Both the position numbers and the translations under genes were made by a program. 64,000 nucleotides of DNA from Variovorax sp. WS11 (GTDB lineage Bacteria > Pseudomonadota > Gammaproteobacteria > Burkholderiales > Burkholderiaceae_C): NCBI RefSeq assembly GCF_010499245.1, contig NZ_JAAGOW010000005.1, positions 1,116,001 to 1,180,000 of the forward strand, read 5' to 3'. Below the pieces are notes generated by a model, which saw only the letters and a program-made list of their open reading frames with translations, ran no database searches and had not been told where the DNA came from. This document shows, in pieces, positions 60,376-64,000 of this stretch. The number at the start of each line of letters is the position of its first letter. The first letter of the stretch is position 1.

Positions 60376-61071
60376 TCAATCCCTTTCCTGGTAGTTGGAG
60401 AGGCCTGCGAGGCTCTTCACGACGATGCCGCCGTACTCAGTGCTGATCAGACCTTCGCTTTCGAGCCGCTTCAGAGCCGCGCCGATGCTCTGTCGAGACA
60501 TTCCGATCAGCTCACCCAACTCAGTTTGGGATAGCGTCAGCAGCGGGCCGATGTGGGGATGAAGTACGGGGTTGAACATGGTGCCGATCGCGCACGCTAC
60601 TCGCGCGACGGGGTCGCTTAGCCGATCAATCTCAACCATTGCCATGAAAGTGGCCAACCGCTCGTTCAGTAGCGAAATGATGATGTGACTGAACTCGACG
60701 CTCGTGTCTAGAAGCCAACGGAAGGTTGCGGCTGGTAGATGGATCACCCTGCTCGGTCGCATGGCAATCATGTCGTAGCGAAACAGTTCGCGTTTGAAGA
60801 CCGTACCTTCACCGCCCCAGCTTCCCTCTGGAAGTGTGCTGAACATCACCACCTTGCCGGTCCGATGTACGGTGCTGACCTTGAGGAGCCCTTCGCCAAC
60901 GCCAAGCCAATCCTTGGCCGGATCGCCCTTCCGGACGACTACATCGCCGGGGCGAAAGAGCACTTCGTACGCATCCTGGTACACACGTTCCTTCATAATG
61001 GCCGGTAGCTCCCTTAGCCAATGCGTCTTTTCCAGTATTTCGCGAAGGGGTCGAGTCGTCGTGCCTTTCAT
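60376..61071 (-). CDS. Crp/Fnr family transcriptional regulator (copy B)
   Basis: 231 aa, paralogue of the protein at 54502. Effector barrel FRPGDVVVRKGDPAKDWLGVGEGLLKVSTV; dimer helix FSHIIISLLNERLATFMAMVEIDRLSDPVARVACAIGTMF; winged helix LTLSQTELGELIGMSRQSIGAALKRLESEGLIS. No FNR-type Cys cluster. The shared block AATFRWLLDTSVEFSHIIIS against RATFRWLLESSFEFNHFVIS shows a common origin. Intact although IS debris lies on both sides. Ligand unknown. Confidence 0.92.
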   Translation of the reverse strand: MKGTTTRPLREILEKTHWLRELPAIMKERVYQDAYEVLFRPGDVVVRKGDPAKDWLGVGEGLLKVSTVHRTGKVVMFSTLPEGSWGGEGTVFKRELFRYDMIAMRPSRVIHLPAATFRWLLDTSVEFSHIIISLLNERLATFMAMVEIDRLSDPVARVACAIGTMFNPVLHPHIGPLLTLSQTELGELIGMSRQSIGAALKRLESEGLISTEYGGIVVKSLAGLSNYQERD

Positions 61072-61175
61072 GGCGGCAATGCTACGTCGTTACGCGAGTT
61101 GCCGTCGGCCCATGATGGCATCGTTCCTAGGGACGGCCTGAGCAATTCCATCCAGTAGACACATTGGCCGAGCAG

Positions 61176-61651
61176 CAACGACCGCACGCTCACCGCCGCT
61201 CAGGTCCTTGAGGCCCACCAGGGCCAGCCCATGATCGAGAAGCGCTCGAGCAGGTGAAGACCGTACGAAATCGCCCCGGTCTTCCTCAAGAACGAGGGGC
61301 GCATCGAAGCGCTGTTCACGCTATACGCCATCGCGCTCTTGGTTCAGGCCCTCATCGAGCGCGAGCTGCGCCAGGCCATGGCGCGCGAGGGCGTCGAAGA
61401 ACTCCCCATCTATCCCGAGCAACGCCAGTGCGCGCACCCCACCACCGAGCAGGTGCTACGGCTGTTCAGCCTCGCCGAGCGCCACCATCTGCTTCAGCAC
61501 GGACACTGCGTCCAGGTCTTCGACCTCAAGCTCGCACAGTTGCAGCGCCAAGTGCTCACCCTCCTTGGCGTCCCGGCCAGCACGTTCTAGACCCGTCCTT
61601 CGCAGACAGGAAATTACGCGCAAGTGCGTCTGCCGACCTGCGGAAAGTAAG
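61176..61651 (+). mobile_element. 5'-truncated copy of the IS1634-like element
   Basis: Matches 16345-16823 of the complete element closely, including the right 47-bp inverted repeat (61605-61651). It starts abruptly at CAACGACCGC. Small deletions (CTTCGAG to CTCGAG, and GTGCACG to GTACG) break the transposase frame; after them the C-terminal LIERELRQAMAREGVEELPIYPEQRQC frame is open to the stop. Its right end abuts a broken minus-strand gene, which it probably interrupted. Confidence 0.9.
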
Positions 61652-62495
61652 GCCCGATGTCCAGGTTCTCGCGGATGACCTGCTCGAAGAAGATGCGCCC
61701 TGCCACCGGCCGATCGAGCACCTGCGTGAGCGCGAACTCGGCTTGCAGGATCGACAGGCCGTAGCGGTAGCCGGCCATCCGATCGCGCCGATCAAACGGA
61801 TGGGGCCGCCGCGCCGGCCATTTGCGCAGCAGCCGATCGATCTTCTTGTCGTCCAGCCCGTCGCAGATGCGCTGCAGCGCCTTGGGGTCGGCACATGACA
61901 GCACGCCGTTGTCCAGCGCCTCGAAGGCGATGCCGCGCTTGCGCAACTGGCACTTGGCATACTCGTTGCCATTGATGCACAGGTTGGCGTTGTAGGGGAA
62001 GTAGGAACAGAACTTCAGGAAGAACGGGCCGAAGTCGCGGTCCATGCAGTAGAAGTAGTAGTGGTTGACCATCGCCGAGCCGTCCGCCACCCACGGGTAG
62101 GTCATGCCGGTGCGCGGGCAACGACGCGCGATCGGTACGCACCACGCGAGCCTTCTCCTGCGCGCGTCCGACGTACAGCACGCCTTCGTCGGCGTCGAAC
62201 TCGTGCAGGTATCGCTGCGTGAGGTCGTCCTTGCGCTGGTGCTTGGAAAAGCTCACCAGATCCACCCCGACGTCGGCCACGAACCGTTCGATGTCGACCA
62301 CGAACGCCGCGGTCTTGGGTGCCACCCCGGCGGTCGAGGCAAAGCGCTGGCCCGGTGGCCACGCAAATACCACACCACGCCGCCGATGAGTTGAAGTTGC
62401 GGGACATACACGTTGAGGTACATCCGGTCGATGCACTCACTCTCGAGCACGACATGGTCGCGCAGTACTTCGCACACGCTGTGTGGTAATTTCAT
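61652..62495 (-). pseudogene. Broken conserved hypothetical gene, interrupted by the IS fragment
   Basis: Three minus-strand frames join into one protein: MKLPHSVCEVLRDHVVLESECIDRMYLNVY and LQLIGGVVWYLRGHR; then FASTAGVAPKTAAFVVDIERFVADVGVDLVSFSKHQRKDD and VLYVGRAQEKARVVRTDR; then MVNHYYFYCMDRDFGPFFLKFCSYFPYNANLCINGNEYAKC through VIRENLDIG. I recall a widespread conserved protein of this type without a known role; no domain name is certain. Two frameshifts, and the 3' part is replaced by IS sequence at 61651. Confidence 0.75.
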
Positions 62496-62662
62496 GTCCG
62501 GCTCCGGTCGTCCACGGGATCTTCGGACCCCATTGAGCTTCGAGCTCGTACTTCTCTGGGCATGTCCCAGGCCGGCTCGACCGGAGCCACCCTACACCAC
62601 TGCGGGCAACCGCAACGCGACCACGAATATCACTCGTCGGTCCGAGGCGGAGCCTCGTCAGG

Positions 62663-62682
62663 GATTGGGGAAATTCCCAATC
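62663..62682. promoter_or_regulatory. Inverted repeat upstream of acyl-CoA ligase
   Basis: GATTGGG-GAAATT-CCCAATC, 7-bp arms, 80 bp upstream of the TTG start at 62762. A GC hairpin CGAGGC-GGA-GCCTCG lies just before it (62643-62657). Could be an operator for the ligase gene; no regulator gene is adjacent in the window. Confidence 0.4.
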
Positions 62683-62761
62683 TAGCGCAAGATCAATTGT
62701 TCGTTGGCAGACAGTTGCGCACTGCGCAGCTCGTGATACTTCTCCACATCGGGAGACAAGC

Positions 62762-64000
62762 TTGCCAAACGTCATTTTTCCTAGATCAGTGGGCGACATC
62801 CTTGGTGCCTCAGCGCGTCGCTGGGGCGCAAAGACAGCGCTCGTCTTTGAGGATGAGACCTACAGCTTCAACGATCTCGACCGGAAATCCTCTCTGATCG
62901 CGCACCATCTCGAAGCGCTCGGCTGCAGGCGAGGGGATTGCATCTCGTTGTACGCAGCGAATTGCCCCGAATGGATCGTCGCCTACTACGCGATCATGAA
63001 AATCGGCGCGATCGCCAATCCTCTGAACCTGATGCTCACGCCGGACGAGGCGGCGTATGCGATGAATGATTGCGGAGCGCGAGCGGTTTTCGGAAGCGCC
63101 GACAAGATCGCTGGCCTGGCCGACGTGCGCAACAAGACGAAGCTTGAGCATTGCATCGCATTCGGCGGTGCAACGCCCGACGGCGCAATCGACTTCAAGA
63201 CCTTGCTGATAGATCCGGAGGAGGAAAGCCTCCTCACAGGGCGATATCCAGTGGAGGGGATCGACCTCGATGATGTCTGCACAGTCGGCTATACCTCCGG
63301 AACGACAGGCCATCCAAAGGGAGCGGTGCTCGCGCACCGCTCGATTGTGATGAACGTCGCCATGACTGCGACCATGCACACGCGCACTGATCGCGATGTG
63401 ATCGCCAGCGCGCTTCCGTTTTCACACGTGTACGGCAACATCGTCATGCAAACGGCGATCGCATACGGCGGCACACTCGTTCTCTACAAGACTTTCGATG
63501 CCGGGCGGGTGCTTCAGGGTATTGCGCGTCATCAATGCACGCTGTTCGAAGGTGTGCCGACGATGTACATGTATCTGCTTGACTACCCCGCTCTGAGGGA
63601 GCACGACGTTTCGTCTCTCACTCGCTGCACGGTGGGAGGGCAGACGATGCCGGAAGCACAGATGCGAGCCGCCGAGGACGCGCTCGGGTGCCCGCTGATC
63701 GAACTGTGGGGCATGACCGAATTGGGCGGCCTGGGCACGACCCATACCCTCTACGGTCCGCGCAAGCTCGGCTCCATCGGTATTGCGTTACCGCATTTGG
63801 AGGCGCGCATTTTTTCCCTCGAAGGTGTCCTGCGGGCGCTGCCGCCGGGCGAAGTCGGTGAGCTGCAGATCCGCGGGCCCGTGACCATGCGCGAGTACCT
63901 CGGCCGCCCGGAGGCGACCGCCGAAACCCTGATGGACGGTGGCTGGCTGCGCACCGGCGACTTGGCGCGCATCGACGACGAAGGTTTCATCTTCGTTGTC
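62762..64000 (+). CDS. AMP-dependent acyl-CoA ligase (3' end outside window)
   Basis: 413 codons are visible. The start is probably TTG 62762, since GGGAGA lies 5 bp before it and the first residues (PNVIFPRSVGDILGASARRWGAKTALVFEDETYSF) fit the family opening. Motifs: VGYTSGTTGHPKGAVLAHRS (about residue 180), LWGMTELGGLGTTH (about 318) and WLRTGDLARIDDEGFIF at the edge. It differs from the other three ligases in length of the first domain and in motif details. Upstream is IS and pseudogene debris, so it heads a new transcription unit. Confidence 0.9.
   Translation, partial: MPNVIFPRSVGDILGASARRWGAKTALVFEDETYSFNDLDRKSSLIAHHLEALGCRRGDCISLYAANCPEWIVAYYAIMKIGAIANPLNLMLTPDEAAYAMNDCGARAVFGSADKIAGLADVRNKTKLEHCIAFGGATPDGAIDFKTLLIDPEEESLLTGRYPVEGIDLDDVCTVGYTSGTTGHPKGAVLAHRSIVMNVAMTATMHTRTDRDVIASALPFSHVYGNIVMQTAIAYGGTLVLYKTFDAGRVLQGIARHQCTLFEGVPTMYMYLLDYPALREHDVSSLTRCTVGGQTMPEAQMRAAEDALGCPLIELWGMTELGGLGTTHTLYGPRKLGSIGIALPHLEARIFSLEGVLRALPPGEVGELQIRGPVTMREYLGRPEATAETLMDGGWLRTGDLARIDDEGFIFVV

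Overview
The window looks like chromosomal DNA of a GC-rich betaproteobacterium, most likely Burkholderiales (Comamonadaceae/Alcaligenaceae type). The grounds are three intact orphan Bug/TctC periplasmic receptors, two LivHMGF-type importers, many acyl-CoA ligases and dehydrogenases, FadR-type GntR regulators, and ATGA-overlapping operons. The placement is inferred from gene content; no rRNA, tRNA or core housekeeping gene is present.

Region 1 (1-25.3 kb) is a CoA-dependent catabolic island. A Liv importer (livF-livG ... livH-livM, receptor at 7975) is interleaved with two acyl-CoA ligases, a MaoC hydratase and a VOC protein. A TetR gene diverges from an operon of acyl-CoA dehydrogenase, alpha-methylacyl-CoA racemase, DUF2889 protein, enoyl-CoA hydratase and nitroreductase. 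A complete 2.2-kb IS1634-like element with 6-bp target duplication follows. Next are a decayed ligase and a minus-strand operon (GntR, thiolase-like protein without the nucleophile cysteine, DUF35 protein, second nitroreductase), divergent from a ligase, a Bug receptor and a ketosteroid-dehydrogenase-like flavoprotein. The set resembles machinery for side chains of branched or polycyclic acids, possibly with a thiolase/DUF35 retro-aldolase.

Region 2 (25.5-41.2 kb): an aldehyde dehydrogenase diverges from a lipoamide-dependent E3-E1alpha-E1beta-E2 operon of acetoin-dehydrogenase type, followed by a TetR gene and a second Liv importer with VOC protein, ABC receptor and Bug receptor. Palindromes with the pattern AAGTA-N4-TACTT lie at both promoters and suggest one TetR regulon.

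Region 3 (41.2-52.4 kb): a minus-strand operon of gentisate type (flavin hydroxylase, cupin dioxygenase, fumarylacetoacetase-family hydrolase, PrpF-like isomerase, Bug receptor, GntR, PEP-mutase-family lyase, quinone-oxidoreductase-like protein). It is broken at its 3' end, where a GMC oxidoreductase start is fused to an IS66 fragment. Two promoters carry the same three-part operator array with a 14-bp period.

Region 4 (52.4-62.5 kb) is a graveyard of IS66, IS5, IS4, IS21, integrase and IS1634 fragments. It still holds two paralogous Crp/Fnr regulators and a DUF6351 alpha/beta-hydrolase-like lipoprotein with a poly-glycine linker and an apparent frameshift after the signal peptide. The window ends inside another acyl-CoA ligase (62762 onward).
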